A stretch of 64,000 nucleotides of DNA from Microbacterium sulfonylureivorans (GCF_003999995.1 NZ_RJAD01000001.1:558001-622000); one strand, 5' to 3'. Positions 44,660 through 54,367 are shown, counted from the first letter of the stretch. The notes: a model not told the origin generated them from the sequence alone. Numbers and translations: made by a program.

Positions 44660-45112
44660 CTACTGCTCGATCGGCTGCGGAGCGTCGGACTCGTGCGCCC
44701 GAATGGTGCCGGGCGCGTCTGCGGTGGCAACCTCGATGCGTCGGGGCTTGGCCTTCTCGCTCACCGGGATCGTGACAGACAGCACTCCGTTGTCGTAGGA
44801 CGCGCTGATGCGATCGGTGTCGATGCCCTGTCCGAGGTTGAGCTGCCGGACGAACGTCGCCGCCTCGCGCTCGCGTGTGATCCACTTCACTCCATCGCCG
44901 GACGCAAGGGTCCGCTCGGCTCGAATCGTCAGCAGCTGTCCGTCGACATCGATGTCCACCGAGCCGGGGTCGACACCGGGCAGGTCGGCGTCGAGCACGT
45001 AGTGGTCGCCATCCCGGTACAGGTCCATCGGCATCCGCCGCGGCCCTCGTCGGGTTTCGAGAAGCGTCGACGCAAGACGGTCGAGGTCACGGAACGGGTC
45101 GTAGCTGGCCAT
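44660..45112 (-). CDS. Small heat shock protein Hsp20
   Basis: 150 residues. Alpha-crystallin domain at about 30-130 with PMDLYRDGDHYVLDADLPGVDPGSVDIDVDG and the closing NGVLSVTIPVSE (G-x-L motif). The start at 45112 is set by AAGGAG six bases upstream; an earlier ATG (45118) is too close. Both HAIR and CIRCE elements lie upstream, so it should be induced by heat through HspR and HrcA. Confidence 0.95.
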   Translation of the reverse strand: MASYDPFRDLDRLASTLLETRRGPRRMPMDLYRDGDHYVLDADLPGVDPGSVDIDVDGQLLTIRAERTLASGDGVKWITREREAATFVRQLNLGQGIDTDRISASYDNGVLSVTIPVSEKAKPRRIEVATADAPGTIRAHESDAPQPIEQ

Positions 45113-45165
45113 TGTCATCTCCTTCTCTCATCGCCCGAGCACCTCGCCCGAGCGGCGCAATCGAA

Positions 45166-45186
45166 GTTGAGTCGATGCGACTCAAC
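45166..45186 (-). promoter_or_regulatory. HAIR element (HspR operator) of hsp20
   Basis: TTGAGT-N7-ACTCAA with a matching outer G/C pair. Agrees with the HspR consensus CTTGAGT-N7-ACTCAAG at 12 of 14 bases. Confidence 0.8.
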
Positions 45187-45196
45187 TAAATTCAGA

Positions 45197-45223
45197 TTAG
45201 CACTCGACGTAGGAGAGTGCCAG
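45197..45223 (-). promoter_or_regulatory. CIRCE-like element (HrcA operator) of hsp20
   Basis: TTAGCACTC-N9-GAGTGCCAG. The left arm is the exact CIRCE consensus, the right arm matches 6 of 9. It lies 10 bp beyond the HAIR element. Confidence 0.75.
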
Positions 45224-45241
45224 GTTCTCGGCGTACGACCG

Positions 45242-45982
45242 TCACGACGCTCCTCGCGGCAAGGATTCCCCCGACGAATCCGCAATGAGTTCAGACGCCT
45301 GTCCGCGCAGGAACTCCGCGTATCCCCCGGGAGACCTGCCCACGAAGCGTCCCGAGGTGAGCACCTCGGCCGCGTCGCTTCCGAGGATGACTGCGCCGAG
45401 CGCGCGGCACCGTGACACGAGGTCGACGTCCTCGTGCTCACCGATGGACGCGAACCCGCCGGCCTCGATGTAGGACTGTGCACGCAACCCCAGGTTGGCG
45501 CCGTGGATGTTGAGGTTCGTCCTTCCCCGCGGGTGCGTCCGCAGCCAGTGCTCGCGCTGGATCGGTGACAGGTCGGCGAAGTCAGGACGCACGGTGCCGA
45601 GCCATATGTCCGCAACGCGGGACGTCGCATGCTGATGTGTGAGCCAGTGAGGCGGCACGCGCGAGTCCGCATCGGTGTTGGCGATCCATACGCGATCGGC
45701 GTCGAGGTCGTCCAGCGCCCGGAGCCCGGCGGCGATGCCGTGCCGCCGCGCGGCACCGACCCGCGCCGCGTCGCAGTGCAGCACGGGAAAACCCGATGCG
45801 ATGGCGATCTCGGCGGAGGCGTCCGTACAGGCATCCAGCACGATCCGGACCTCGCAGCGCAGCCGCGCCTCCCGCGCCGCCTGCACGGCCGAGGCGAGCG
45901 CAACCAGGCTGGGTTCGAGCAGGTCCGCCTCATTGCGAACGGGGATGACCGCGACCATCGCCTCGACGACGGGACGCTTCAT
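45242..45982 (-). CDS. Family 2 glycosyltransferase of the ACAD/PIG-L cluster
   Basis: 246 residues, GT-A fold: VAVIPVRNEADLLEPSLVAL at the N terminus, NTDADSRVPP as the metal DxD, GANLGLRAQSYIEAGGF and GEHEDVDLVSR as acceptor/catalytic region. No membrane helices. ATG 45982 overlaps the stop of the deacetylase/methyltransferase gene (ATGA). Sugar donor unknown. It probably glycosylates the product of the other two enzymes. Confidence 0.88.
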   Translation of the reverse strand: MKRPVVEAMVAVIPVRNEADLLEPSLVALASAVQAAREARLRCEVRIVLDACTDASAEIAIASGFPVLHCDAARVGAARRHGIAAGLRALDDLDADRVWIANTDADSRVPPHWLTHQHATSRVADIWLGTVRPDFADLSPIQREHWLRTHPRGRTNLNIHGANLGLRAQSYIEAGGFASIGEHEDVDLVSRCRALGAVILGSDAAEVLTSGRFVGRSPGGYAEFLRGQASELIADSSGESLPRGAS

Positions 45983-47361
45983 ACGAGACCCTCGCGTTCC
46001 GCCACGGACACCGCGGTCAGCGGCGCGAAGACCTCGAGGACGAAGTCGCGCTCGCGGTGGGAGACAAGGGTCTGCCACCCGATCATCTCGTTCAGGGCGT
46101 CGTGCACGTCGTCGCCGGACAGCGGATACTCCGCAACCGGATGGCGCCAGTGGCAGGCGACGACGCACCCGCGCTCACTCAGCGAACCTGCGATGTGATG
46201 GAGCAGGCGCCGCAGGTCCGGTCCTGAAAGGTAGTAGCCGACCTCCGAGAGCACGACGGTGTCGAACTCGCCGATCGGCCAGTCGTCGGGCGCAGCGGCG
46301 CGCAGCACGGTGACCCGTGGGTCGCCGCGCAGTCGCTCCCGAGCCTTCGCCGCGGCCGCTTCGGCGGCATCCATCGCCACGACTCGCTCAGAGCGCCGGG
46401 CGAGCTCCGCGGTCAGGATGCCCGTCGCGCAGCCCACCTCGAGCACGGCGCCGAGGCGGGACTCCGGCAAGGATGCGAGCAGGATCGCACGCTTGCGCTC
46501 CTCGTACCAGCGGGTCTCGAATCCCCACGGGTCATCGCCGTTGCGGTCGTAGAACGCGTCGAACCACGCGGCGTCGAGCCCGTCCGAGACAGCCGGCTCC
46601 TCGCGCTCTCCGAGGAAGACCTCCACATCCCGTTCGAAGTGCGACCTCATTCCGGCGTGGAGGAGCACTTCATCCCCCTGCTGCGACGAAAGGGCTTCGA
46701 TCTGAGTCGTGTGGCATGCGATCGCCCGCCGCTTCCGTTCCCTCTCTTCGTCGCGAAGGCGGAGAACCCTCGCTCGCACCCAGGGAACGTCGTCCGCCCC
46801 TCCCCAGTGCCACGCCCAGATCGGGTACGCGACGTGGAGAAGTCCGCGAGGCGCGCAGACCGAGGCGACCACTTCTGCCACGATGCGGTGGTCACGATGG
46901 CCGTCACCCGACCAGGGCGCGGCGACGATCACCCGGTCGGCCGATGCAGCCGGCGCACCGTCGACGACGGCGACCAGCTGCGCGCGCAGGCGGGCGGTGT
47001 GCTCGTGGAGCTCGCCGTCGGGAAGGCCGAGGAAGCGGATGTCGCTGCCCGGCGCGACCCGTGAGACCGCCTCTTCGGTCTCCCGGCGCCGAAGCGAGGA
47101 CAGCTGCTCGGGCGTATGAGTGGGCGACATGGGGTGCGACCCCTCGCCGTCGCTCGCGACCACGACCACGACCGGGGTGCCCCTGCTCGACGCGCGCGCC
47201 ATCAGCCCGGCGGCACCGAGCGTCTCATCGTCGGGGTGCGCCGCCACCACGACGAGGAAGTCGACGTCGTCCTCGAGATCGACGAGGGTGCGTGCGCGAA
47301 GCGCCTCCTGCCAGTCGGATTCGGGAGTGCCGGGATCGAGATGACTGAATCGGACGCTCAC
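45979..47361 (-). CDS. Bifunctional PIG-L deacetylase / SAM methyltransferase
   Basis: 460 residues, two domains. PIG-L-like zinc deacetylase (about 30-245) with AHPDDE, SDGEGSHP and GDGHRDHR. Class I methyltransferase (about 255-450) with LEVGCATGILTAEL and a following MDAAEAA acidic loop. The fusion suggests successive N-deacetylation and methylation of one small sugar-like substrate. A GTG start at 47361 overlaps the acyl-CoA dehydrogenase stop (GTGA). Seen directly: both motifs and the coupling; the reaction is inference. Confidence 0.9.
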   Translation of the reverse strand: MSVRFSHLDPGTPESDWQEALRARTLVDLEDDVDFLVVVAAHPDDETLGAAGLMARASSRGTPVVVVVASDGEGSHPMSPTHTPEQLSSLRRRETEEAVSRVAPGSDIRFLGLPDGELHEHTARLRAQLVAVVDGAPAASADRVIVAAPWSGDGHRDHRIVAEVVASVCAPRGLLHVAYPIWAWHWGGADDVPWVRARVLRLRDEERERKRRAIACHTTQIEALSSQQGDEVLLHAGMRSHFERDVEVFLGEREEPAVSDGLDAAWFDAFYDRNGDDPWGFETRWYEERKRAILLASLPESRLGAVLEVGCATGILTAELARRSERVVAMDAAEAAAAKARERLRGDPRVTVLRAAAPDDWPIGEFDTVVLSEVGYYLSGPDLRRLLHHIAGSLSERGCVVACHWRHPVAEYPLSGDDVHDALNEMIGWQTLVSHRERDFVLEVFAPLTAVSVAEREGLV

Positions 47362-48434
47362 TGCGCATCCTCCGACTCCAGGACGAGGCGTCCAAGGCGC
47401 GCGGCATCCCGGAGACCGTGGTGCTGCCGCAGATACAGGTGCAGATCCGCCACGCGCCGGGCATACTGCTCGTCCGCCACGAGCGGCCGAGGCCCGAGCG
47501 CGGCATCAGCCTCTGCGAGGGTCAGCGTCGCCGCGTCGACGGTGATCGTCCGGACCCGCTCCGCGAGCAGTCGCATGTCGACATCCGCGCGGCGGTCGAC
47601 GAGGTCTGCGGCTTCGGAGAGCACCGCGCGCGCCGCCCAGAGCGCAGTATCCACTCTCCCGAGATGGACGAAGGCGACTTGATCCGCGTGCTCGGCCGCG
47701 GCGGCTTCGGCGAGCGCATCGCGCAGCCCCACCGCGCCTCCCCACCAGCAGGCGGCGACCGACATCCCTCCCCATGCGAAGCCGGGTCGGCGGAGGTACC
47801 ACCCGACGTCGCCGACCGGGACGGCGGCAGCGCGGGTGAAGTCGACCGGCGCGCTCACGATGCCGGGGAGGCCGCGCGCGACCCAGGGTCCGTGGTGAGG
47901 CGATACCCCCTCTGCGGCGAGCGAGACAGCGAACAGGCGCCGCTCGTCGCCGACGAACGCCGTGACGAGCGCGTGGGAGACGTCGGCGGCGAGCGAGCAC
48001 CACGGCTTCGTTCCGTCCAGGGTCCATCCGGATGCGTCTTCCCGCGCCTCCACCCGCATGCCGGGGCCTTCTGCAGCGAACACTCCCCACGACGATCGGT
48101 CATCGACGCCGAGCGACCGCAGCGCCCAGGGATCGCGCTCGGAGTTCAGATCCGTTCCCGTCTGCGCCAGGATGCCGAGGGCGTCCAGGTGGGGCTCGAG
48201 CACCCGGGCGGTGGCGACATTCCGGTGCGCCGCGCCTGCGAGGAGCTCCCACACCGCGGCGATCGACCCGTCGCCGACGCGCGGCGCGGTTCTGCCGACC
48301 TCGACGCACCACGCAAGGATCGCCGGGATGTCGTCGCCGGTCGGAACCGACGACGGATACCCCGACGGCGAGGTCGGCGCGCTGCCTGCATCGGGCGCGA
48401 GCGTCGGTCTGGCGGTAATGCGGGATTCCGGCAA
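47358..48434 (-). CDS. Acyl-CoA dehydrogenase-like flavoprotein
   Basis: 358 residues, slightly short for the family. The middle domain (WGVFAAEGPGMRVEAREDASGWTLDGTKPWCS) and C-terminal helical bundle are recognisable, but the usual catalytic Glu region is not clear, so it may act on an unusual acyl or amine substrate. TTG start at 48434 is supported by AGGAGG six bases upstream. First gene of a three-gene run with overlapping starts and stops. A TAGCGT -10 (48453-48458) lies just upstream. Confidence 0.82.
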   Translation of the reverse strand: MPESRITARPTLAPDAGSAPTSPSGYPSSVPTGDDIPAILAWCVEVGRTAPRVGDGSIAAVWELLAGAAHRNVATARVLEPHLDALGILAQTGTDLNSERDPWALRSLGVDDRSSWGVFAAEGPGMRVEAREDASGWTLDGTKPWCSLAADVSHALVTAFVGDERRLFAVSLAAEGVSPHHGPWVARGLPGIVSAPVDFTRAAAVPVGDVGWYLRRPGFAWGGMSVAACWWGGAVGLRDALAEAAAAEHADQVAFVHLGRVDTALWAARAVLSEAADLVDRRADVDMRLLAERVRTITVDAATLTLAEADAALGPRPLVADEQYARRVADLHLYLRQHHGLRDAARLGRLVLESEDAQ

Positions 48435-48832
48435 TGGGCACCTCCTGCTGCGACGCTAGACGGCCCGTGGCGTCGAGGCGCGGGGCTTGACACACCCGGT
48501 GGCTGAACCCCCGTGCACCGGCGTGGGCGTCGCCGCCGCTCGTCTGCGCGATCTCAGCGAGTGGAGCGGCGCGGGCTTTCTCCGCCACCGACGTCCGTCT
48601 TCGATCCGTCCTCCGCGCCGGGGCCGGGACCGGGCCTCACCGCAGCCGAATATGCGAGCGCTGCTGACCCTGGCGTTCTGTGAGTTGTCGACGGCGCATC
48701 GCTTGAACATCGGATGTCGCGGATATTGTCGTATCGGAGCGTCGTCGTTCGTGGATTTGTCATGCGACCCGTCCGGGTGGCCGGGACCGAGGAGCCACGA
48801 CATGGCTCTCGTCCCGATGAGAGGAGACGACA
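48435..48832. other. 398-bp intergenic interval between divergent operons
   Basis: No convincing gene. TGTCGA at 48686-48691 and TGTCGT at 48727-48732 resemble the -35 reported for ECF42 sigma factors and could be the autoregulated promoter of the DGPF/ECF pair. Confidence 0.4.
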
Positions 48833-49219
48833 GTGACGAAGTATCTGATCGCATTCAACGATGAGTGGGTTCCCCCGCACACCCCCGACGAACTGCGCAG
48901 CAAGAGCGAAGCCTCGCAAGCGGTACTCGATGAGATGAAGGCGGCGGGCGTCTTCCTGTACGCGGACGGGGGGATCGATGCCTCGACCGCGGTCTGCAGC
49001 GTCGTGAGCAAGGACGGCAAGCCGGTCTTCACGGATGGGCCGTTCGTCGAGTCCAAGGAGCACCTCGGCGGATTCACCGTCGTGGAGGTCGCGGACGATG
49101 AAGCCGCACGTTACTGGGCAGGACGACTCGCCGTCTCGCTGGACTGGCCCCAGGAAGTGCACCGGTTCCCGTCGGATCTCGCGGAGATCATCGACCGTCA
49201 CTCGCCCGACGGCGAGTGA
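48833..49219 (+). CDS. YCII/DGPF-domain protein, partner of ECF42 sigma factor
   Basis: 128 residues. Carries the DGPF motif (VFTDGPFVESKEHLGGFTVVEV) typical of proteins encoded beside ECF42 sigma factors. Ferredoxin-like YCII fold, function unknown. GTG start at 48833 with AGGAG upstream. Two bases separate it from a small ORF that leads to the sigma gene. Confidence 0.9.
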   Translation: MTKYLIAFNDEWVPPHTPDELRSKSEASQAVLDEMKAAGVFLYADGGIDASTAVCSVVSKDGKPVFTDGPFVESKEHLGGFTVVEVADDEAARYWAGRLAVSLDWPQEVHRFPSDLAEIIDRHSPDGE

Positions 49220-49220
49220 C

Positions 49221-49334
49221 ATGGCTCGCGACGGGTCCTCCGCGTTCGAGCCGGCCGAGCGCACGTCGTTCGGCCGCCCCGACATGCGTCACGGCCGGTC
49301 CGCCGCATCCGCTCGCCCTCTGCAGGAGTCGTGA
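49221..49334 (+). CDS. Possible 37-residue coupled ORF between DGPF and sigma genes
   Basis: ATG one base after the DGPF stop; TGA overlaps the sigma GTG (GTGA). GC3 is high. Basic peptide starting MARDGSSAFEPAERTS, no family known. It may only serve to carry ribosomes to the sigma start. Confidence 0.35.
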   Translation: MARDGSSAFEPAERTSFGRPDMRHGRSAASARPLQES

Positions 49335-50575
49335 CCGGATCCCCCGTCGACGAGGCCATCGCCCGCGCCCACCACGAGGAGTGGGCGCGGGTGGTCGCCG
49401 GCCTCGCCCGCCGCTTCGGCGACCTCGACCTCGCCGAGGACGCGGCAGCGGAGGCCTTCGTCGCCGCGGTGGAGCGGTGGCCGCGCGACGGCGTGCCACC
49501 CAACCCGGGCGCCTGGCTCACCACGACCGCGACGCGCAAGGCCATCGACCGGCTGCGTCGTGAGTCCCATCGCGACGACAAGCACCGAGCAGCCCGGATG
49601 CTGTCCGACGACACTCCCCCCGAGCCGAACGGACCGGTCGAGGACGACCGGCTCCGGCTGGTCTTCACGTGCTGCCATCCCGTGCTCGCCATGGAGGCGC
49701 GGGTCGCGCTGACTCTGCGCCTGCTCGGCGGACTCACCGTCGCGCAGATCGCCCACGCCTTCCTGGTGCCGGAGACCACCATGGCGCGACGGATCACCCG
49801 CGCGAAGGCGAAGATCAGGGCCGCGCACGTTCCCTACCGGGTGCCGTCGGCGACCGACATCCGGGAGCGGCTCGCCGGCGTGCTCGCGGTGGTCTACCTC
49901 ATCTTCAACGAGGGCTATCTCGCCACCGCCGGGGCCGACGCGCTCCGCGCCGACCTGAGCGACGAGGCGATTCGCCTGGGCCGCCTCCTGCGCACGCTCC
50001 TTCCCGATGAGGGCGAGGCGACCGGCCTCCTCGCCCTGATGCTGCTGGCTGACGCACGACGCACCGCGCGCGTGTCGCACGCCGGTGAGCTGGTGACCCT
50101 GGACGAGCAGGATCGCGGCGGGTGGAGCCGGGCCCTCGTCGTCGAGGGCCACGCGCTGGTCCGCGAACGGATCGCCGCCGTCGCCGTCGGCGCGGAGCCG
50201 CCGGGGCGATATCAGCTCCTGGCCGCGATCAACGCGGTGCACACCGATGCCCCGTCCGCACGCGATACCGACTGGTCCCAGATCCTGGCGCTCTACGACC
50301 GCCTGGTTCGACTGGATCCCTCCCCGATCGTCCGCCTCAACCGCGCGATCGCGGTCGCCGAACTCGACGGTCCCGACGTGGCTCTCGCCGAGGTCGATCG
50401 ACTCGACGACTCCCTCGACGGATACCACGCGTTCCACGCCGCGCGCGCCGACCTCCTGCGTCGGGTGGGGCGAAGCGACGAATCGAGGACTGCGTACGAC
50501 CGAGCCATCCAGCTCGCCGGCAACCCGGCCGAGCGGGCCTACCTCGCCCGCCGCCGCGACCAGCTCGTGCGGTGA
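49331..50575 (+). CDS. ECF42-type RNA polymerase sigma factor
   Basis: 414 residues, about twice a standard ECF sigma. Region 2 at about 15-80 (EEWARVVAGLARRFGDLDLAEDAAAEAF), region 4 at about 125-180 (LRLLGGLTVAQIAHAFLVPETTMARRITRAKAKI), then a long helical, TPR-like C-terminal extension with the ECF42 hallmark VLYLIFNEGY-like segment (VVYLIFNEGYLAT). GTG start with AGGAG upstream. No anti-sigma gene is nearby, as expected for this group; the extension probably regulates it. Confidence 0.92.
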   Translation: MTGSPVDEAIARAHHEEWARVVAGLARRFGDLDLAEDAAAEAFVAAVERWPRDGVPPNPGAWLTTTATRKAIDRLRRESHRDDKHRAARMLSDDTPPEPNGPVEDDRLRLVFTCCHPVLAMEARVALTLRLLGGLTVAQIAHAFLVPETTMARRITRAKAKIRAAHVPYRVPSATDIRERLAGVLAVVYLIFNEGYLATAGADALRADLSDEAIRLGRLLRTLLPDEGEATGLLALMLLADARRTARVSHAGELVTLDEQDRGGWSRALVVEGHALVRERIAAVAVGAEPPGRYQLLAAINAVHTDAPSARDTDWSQILALYDRLVRLDPSPIVRLNRAIAVAELDGPDVALAEVDRLDDSLDGYHAFHAARADLLRRVGRSDESRTAYDRAIQLAGNPAERAYLARRRDQLVR

Positions 50576-50630
50576 CACGGGTCCGTACTCGGCTGCTTCA
50601 TCCCCGACCGCGGTACGTCACGGCGCAGCC

Positions 50631-50858
50631 TCAAGGGCAGACGCGTACCCTGCGCCCCTCGAAGCCGACGATGTCGCCGAGCTGCAGCTGCCGTCCTCGA
50701 CGGCGATCGACCTCGCCGTTCACGATCACGTAGCCGTCGATGATGGCTTCCTTCACGTCTCCCCCGGAGTCGAGGAGCCCGGCGAACTTCATGAACTGTC
50801 CGAGGCGGATCACCTCACCGCCGATCGGCACGTCCTCGATCGGAGCCGGTTTCGTCAT
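50631..50858 (-). CDS. S4-domain RNA-binding protein (YbcJ-like)
   Basis: 75 residues, the whole being an S4 fold (IRLGQFMKFAGLLDSGGDVKEAIIDGYVIVNGEVDRRRGRQL). Stand-alone S4 proteins bind ribosomal or structured RNA. The ATG lies six bases after TAGCAT (leaderless). Confidence 0.92.
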   Translation of the reverse strand: MTKPAPIEDVPIGGEVIRLGQFMKFAGLLDSGGDVKEAIIDGYVIVNGEVDRRRGRQLQLGDIVGFEGRRVRVCP

Positions 50859-50864
50859 CCTCGA

Positions 50865-50870
50865 ATGCTA
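50865..50870 (-). promoter_or_regulatory. Leaderless -10 (TAGCAT) of the S4 gene
   Basis: TAGCAT, six bases, ATG. Confidence 0.5.
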
Positions 50871-50914
50871 GCCGAGCAGGTGCGCCGCCGGCGGAGTGCG
50901 CCGGCGGCGCCGCG

Positions 50915-53305
50915 TCAGCTCGCCACCAGACTTCTGTCACCCTGCGCGAGCCGGAGCCACGTCTCGACGACGGTGTCGGGGTTCAGCGACATCGATTCGA
51001 TCCCCTGCTCGACCAGCCAGTCGGCGAGATCGGGGTGGTCGCTGGGCCCCTGCCCGCAGATCCCGACGTACTTCCCCGCCCGTGCGCAGGCGTCGATCGC
51101 CATCGACAGCATCTTCAGGACGGCGGGGTCGCGCTCGTCGAAGGTGGCTGCGACCAGAGCCGAGTCGCGGTCGAGTCCCAGCGTGAGCTGCGTCATGTCG
51201 TTCGACCCGATCGAGAACCCGTCGAAGTACTGGAGGAATTCGTCCGCCAGGACGGCGTTGGAGGGCAGCTCGCACATCATGATGACCCGGAGGCCGTTCT
51301 CACCTCGGCGCAGCCCGTTGGCCGCGAGGAGGTCGATGACGGCGGCGGCCTCGTCGAGGGTGCGGACGAACGGCACCATGATGGCGATGTTCGTGAGTCC
51401 CATGTCGTCGCGAACGAAGCGGAGCGCCTCGCACTCCATGTCGAAGCACGCCCGGAAGTCCTCCGAGATGTACCGGGCCGCGCCGCGGTAGCCGATCATC
51501 GGATTCTCCTCGTGCGGTTCGAACAGCTCTCCGCCGATGAGGTTGGCGTACTCGTTCGACTTGAAGTCGGACAGCCGCACGATCACCGGTTCGGGAGCGA
51601 ACGCGGCGCCGAGCATCGAGACCCCCTCGGCCACGCGCTGCACGAAGTAGTCGCGCGGCGACGCGTAGGCGCTGATGCGGCCGGAGATCTGCTCGCGCAG
51701 TCCGGGCTCCAGGGTGTCGTACTCGAGGAGCGCGCGGGGATGGATGCCGATCTGCCGGTTGATGATGAACTCGAGCCGCGCCAGCCCGACGCCGCAGTTG
51801 GGCAGCTTCGAGAAGGAGAAGGCCTGATCGGGCGTCCCGACGTTCAGCATGATCTTCACGGGGCTCTCGGGCATCGCGTCCAGCCGGGTGATCACCTCGT
51901 CGAAGGCGAGGATGCCCTGGTAGACGAACCCGGTGTCGCCCTCGGCGCACGACACCGTGACGTCCTGCCCGTCGGCGAGCACGAGGGTGGCGTCGCCGGT
52001 TCCGACCACGGCGGGGATGCCGAGCTCGCGGGCGATGATCGCGGCATGGCAGGTGCGCCCTCCGCGGTTCGTGACGATCGCCGAGGCGCGCTTCATGATC
52101 GGCTCCCAGTCGGGATCCGTCATGTCGGCCACCAGCACGTCGCCTACCTCGAACTGGTCCATCTCCTCGATGGATGTCATCACCCGCACCGGACCCGCGC
52201 CGATCTTCTGGCCGATGGCGCGACCGTGCGTGGCGACGGTGCCCGTCTCGCCCAGCACGAACCTGCGCATCACGTTCCCGTCGGCGCGCGAGACGACGGT
52301 CTCGGGCCGGGCCTGCAGGATGTAGACGAGACCGTCGGTTCCGTCCTTGCCCCACTCGATGTCCATCGGCCGGCCGTAGTGCTGCTCGATGATCAGCGCC
52401 TGCCGCCCGAGCTCCTCGACCTCGGCGTCGCTGATGCTGAACCGTGCCCGCTCGGCCGGCGCGACATCCGTGAAGACGGTGCTTCCGCCGACGTGGTTGC
52501 CGTCGGCGTAGATCATCTTGATGGCCTTCTCCCCCACGGAGCGCTTCAGGATCGCGGGGCGCCCGGCGGCGAGTGCGGGCTTGTGGACGTAGAACTCGTC
52601 CGGGTTCACGGCGCCCTGAACGACGGCTTCACCGAGGCCGTAGGAGCTGGTGATGAACACGGCCCGGTCGAACCCCGACTCGGTGTCGACGGTGAAGAGC
52701 ACCCCGGACGCGCCGACATCCGATCGCACCATCCGCTGCACTCCTGCGGAGAGCGCCACGTCGTGGTGATCGAACCCCTGGTGCACGCGGTAGGCGATGG
52801 CGCGGTCGTTGTAGAGGGACGCGAACACGTTGCGGATCGCGGCGAGGATGTTCTCGATGCCGCTGATGTTGAGGAAGGTCTCCTGCTGCCCCGCGAAGGA
52901 CGCATCGGGAAGGTCCTCGGCGGTCGCGCTGGAGCGCACCGCCCAGGAGACCGCGTCGGGCCGCGGATCGGCGGCGACGAGCTCGTCGAACGCCGTGCGG
53001 ATCGCCTCCTCGAACGCCGGGGGGAACGGCTGCTCGAGGATCCATCCCCGCACCGTCGCGCCCACCTGGGCGAGTTCCGCGACGTCGCCCACATCGAGCG
53101 ACTCGACCGTGCCGCGGATGCGGTCGTACAGACCGTCGGCGGCGAGGAACTCCCGGTAGGCGTCCGCCGTCGTCGCGAACCCGCCGGGGACGCGCACCCC
53201 CGCGTCGGAGAGGTGGGAGATCATCTCGCCCAGGGAGGCGTTCTTTCCGCCGACTTGGGCGAGGTCGGCCATGCCGACCTGGTCGTACCAGAGGATGTTC
53301 GTCAT
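50915..53305 (-). CDS. ppsA: Phosphoenolpyruvate synthase
   Basis: 796 residues, normal length. N-terminal ATP-grasp ([33 protein letters not shown]), swivelling phospho-His domain with the active His near 418 ([14 protein letters not shown]), C-terminal PEP barrel ending GICGQGPSD. Makes PEP from pyruvate and ATP for gluconeogenesis, useful when sugars are cleaved to pyruvate. Lies 44 bp after its regulator gene, probably one transcript. Confidence 0.96.
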   Translation of the reverse strand: MTNILWYDQVGMADLAQVGGKNASLGEMISHLSDAGVRVPGGFATTADAYREFLAADGLYDRIRGTVESLDVGDVAELAQVGATVRGWILEQPFPPAFEEAIRTAFDELVAADPRPDAVSWAVRSSATAEDLPDASFAGQQETFLNISGIENILAAIRNVFASLYNDRAIAYRVHQGFDHHDVALSAGVQRMVRSDVGASGVLFTVDTESGFDRAVFITSSYGLGEAVVQGAVNPDEFYVHKPALAAGRPAILKRSVGEKAIKMIYADGNHVGGSTVFTDVAPAERARFSISDAEVEELGRQALIIEQHYGRPMDIEWGKDGTDGLVYILQARPETVVSRADGNVMRRFVLGETGTVATHGRAIGQKIGAGPVRVMTSIEEMDQFEVGDVLVADMTDPDWEPIMKRASAIVTNRGGRTCHAAIIARELGIPAVVGTGDATLVLADGQDVTVSCAEGDTGFVYQGILAFDEVITRLDAMPESPVKIMLNVGTPDQAFSFSKLPNCGVGLARLEFIINRQIGIHPRALLEYDTLEPGLREQISGRISAYASPRDYFVQRVAEGVSMLGAAFAPEPVIVRLSDFKSNEYANLIGGELFEPHEENPMIGYRGAARYISEDFRACFDMECEALRFVRDDMGLTNIAIMVPFVRTLDEAAAVIDLLAANGLRRGENGLRVIMMCELPSNAVLADEFLQYFDGFSIGSNDMTQLTLGLDRDSALVAATFDERDPAVLKMLSMAIDACARAGKYVGICGQGPSDHPDLADWLVEQGIESMSLNPDTVVETWLRLAQGDRSLVAS

Positions 53306-53349
53306 GCGGGTTTCCGATCGGTGTGCGAGTGGGTGGAACGACGGACAGG

Positions 53350-54228
53350 TCAGCTGCGCAGGTGCATCGACTGCATGATGACCGCGGACATCTCCTCAAC
53401 CGACTTGGTGGAGGAGTTCAGGAACGGCACCCGGTTGCGCCGGTACAGGTCTTCGGCCCGACGGAGCTCGAGCGTGCACTGGGCGAGACTCGAGTAGACC
53501 GAACTCGGTCGACGCTCGTGCCGCACCTGGCTCAGCCGCAGCGGGGTGGTCGTGAGCCCGAAGCACTTGCGGGCGTACGGAGCGACCGCCGGGGGCAGAT
53601 CGTCGGTCGGGAAGTCGTCGTCGGTGAGGGGATAGTTGGCGACGAGAAGTCCGTACTGGAGCGCGAGGTACATCGTCGTGGGCGTCTTGCCGCAGCGGGA
53701 CGGGGCGACGATGATCACGTCGGCGATGTCGAGTGCGCGAGCGCTCTGGCCGTCGTCGTGCTCGATCGCGTACTCCACCGCGCGCATCCGGGCGAAGTAC
53801 CGCTCGATGTCGCCGACTCCGTGGAACTGGCCGAGCTGTTCTGAGCGCGTCGTGCCGAACTCACCCTCGAGCTCCGTCAGGTGCCCGCTCAGCAGGTCGA
53901 TGAGGACCGCACCGGAGAGCTGGAGCTCGTGCAGGATCTGCTCCGACTTCACGGTCGTGAAGACCACCGGCCGGCTGCCGGGCCGGGTCGCCCGTTCGAC
54001 GTCCGCGACGACCGCCCGCGCTCCGTCGACCGTATCCACGAACGGGATCGTGTGCCGCGAGAACGGCACGTGCGGAAAGTTCGCCAGGAGGGCGCTCCCC
54101 AGCGTCTCGGCCGTGATCCCGGTGCTGTCGGACACGAAGAATGCCGCCCGCCGGGTCGTGCTTGCATCCATGGTCCCCTCGGCGGTCAGCGCTCGCCCGC
54201 TCGCCTCGGGTGCGTAAGAATGCGTCAT
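53350..54228 (-). CDS. ppsR: PEP synthase regulatory kinase/pyrophosphorylase
   Basis: 292 residues, DUF299 family. [19 protein letters not shown] at the N terminus and the P-loop [19 protein letters not shown] (usual form SRSGKTPT). ADP-dependent kinase and Pi-dependent phosphorylase acting on PEP synthase, which is encoded next. Leaderless start at 54228, six bases after TATCGT, fixes the N terminus over an internal ATG at 54171. Confidence 0.94.
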   Translation of the reverse strand: MTHSYAPEASGRALTAEGTMDASTTRRAAFFVSDSTGITAETLGSALLANFPHVPFSRHTIPFVDTVDGARAVVADVERATRPGSRPVVFTTVKSEQILHELQLSGAVLIDLLSGHLTELEGEFGTTRSEQLGQFHGVGDIERYFARMRAVEYAIEHDDGQSARALDIADVIIVAPSRCGKTPTTMYLALQYGLLVANYPLTDDDFPTDDLPPAVAPYARKCFGLTTTPLRLSQVRHERRPSSVYSSLAQCTLELRRAEDLYRRNRVPFLNSSTKSVEEMSAVIMQSMHLRS

Positions 54229-54234
54229 GACTCC

Positions 54235-54240
54235 ACGATA
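54235..54240 (-). promoter_or_regulatory. Leaderless -10 (TATCGT) of ppsR
   Basis: TATCGT, six bases, ATG. Confidence 0.5.
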
Positions 54241-54278
54241 GGGAGGATCAACTCGGGATTATGGACGAGTGCTCCGGC

Positions 54279-54314
54279 AAGAATTGCGGAACCTTGCAGA
54301 TTCTTAGATTCCGC
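54279..54314. other. Interleaved inverted repeats in the ppsR divergent region
   Basis: AAGAAT (54279-54284) pairs with ATTCTT (54300-54305) and GCGGAA (54286-54291) pairs with TTCCGC (54309-54314), with GCAAG/CTTGC as a third pair. Overlapping operators or a pseudoknot are possible. Confidence 0.3.
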
Positions 54315-54367
54315 GCCCGGGAATGCCGCCTCTGGTGCCTCGGGCGACCGCGGGTGGACAATGGGCC

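Noticed and set aside
48487..48832. Plus-strand open frame upstream of the DGPF gene
   Set aside because: Poor residue composition and no family features; the interval looks like promoter DNA.
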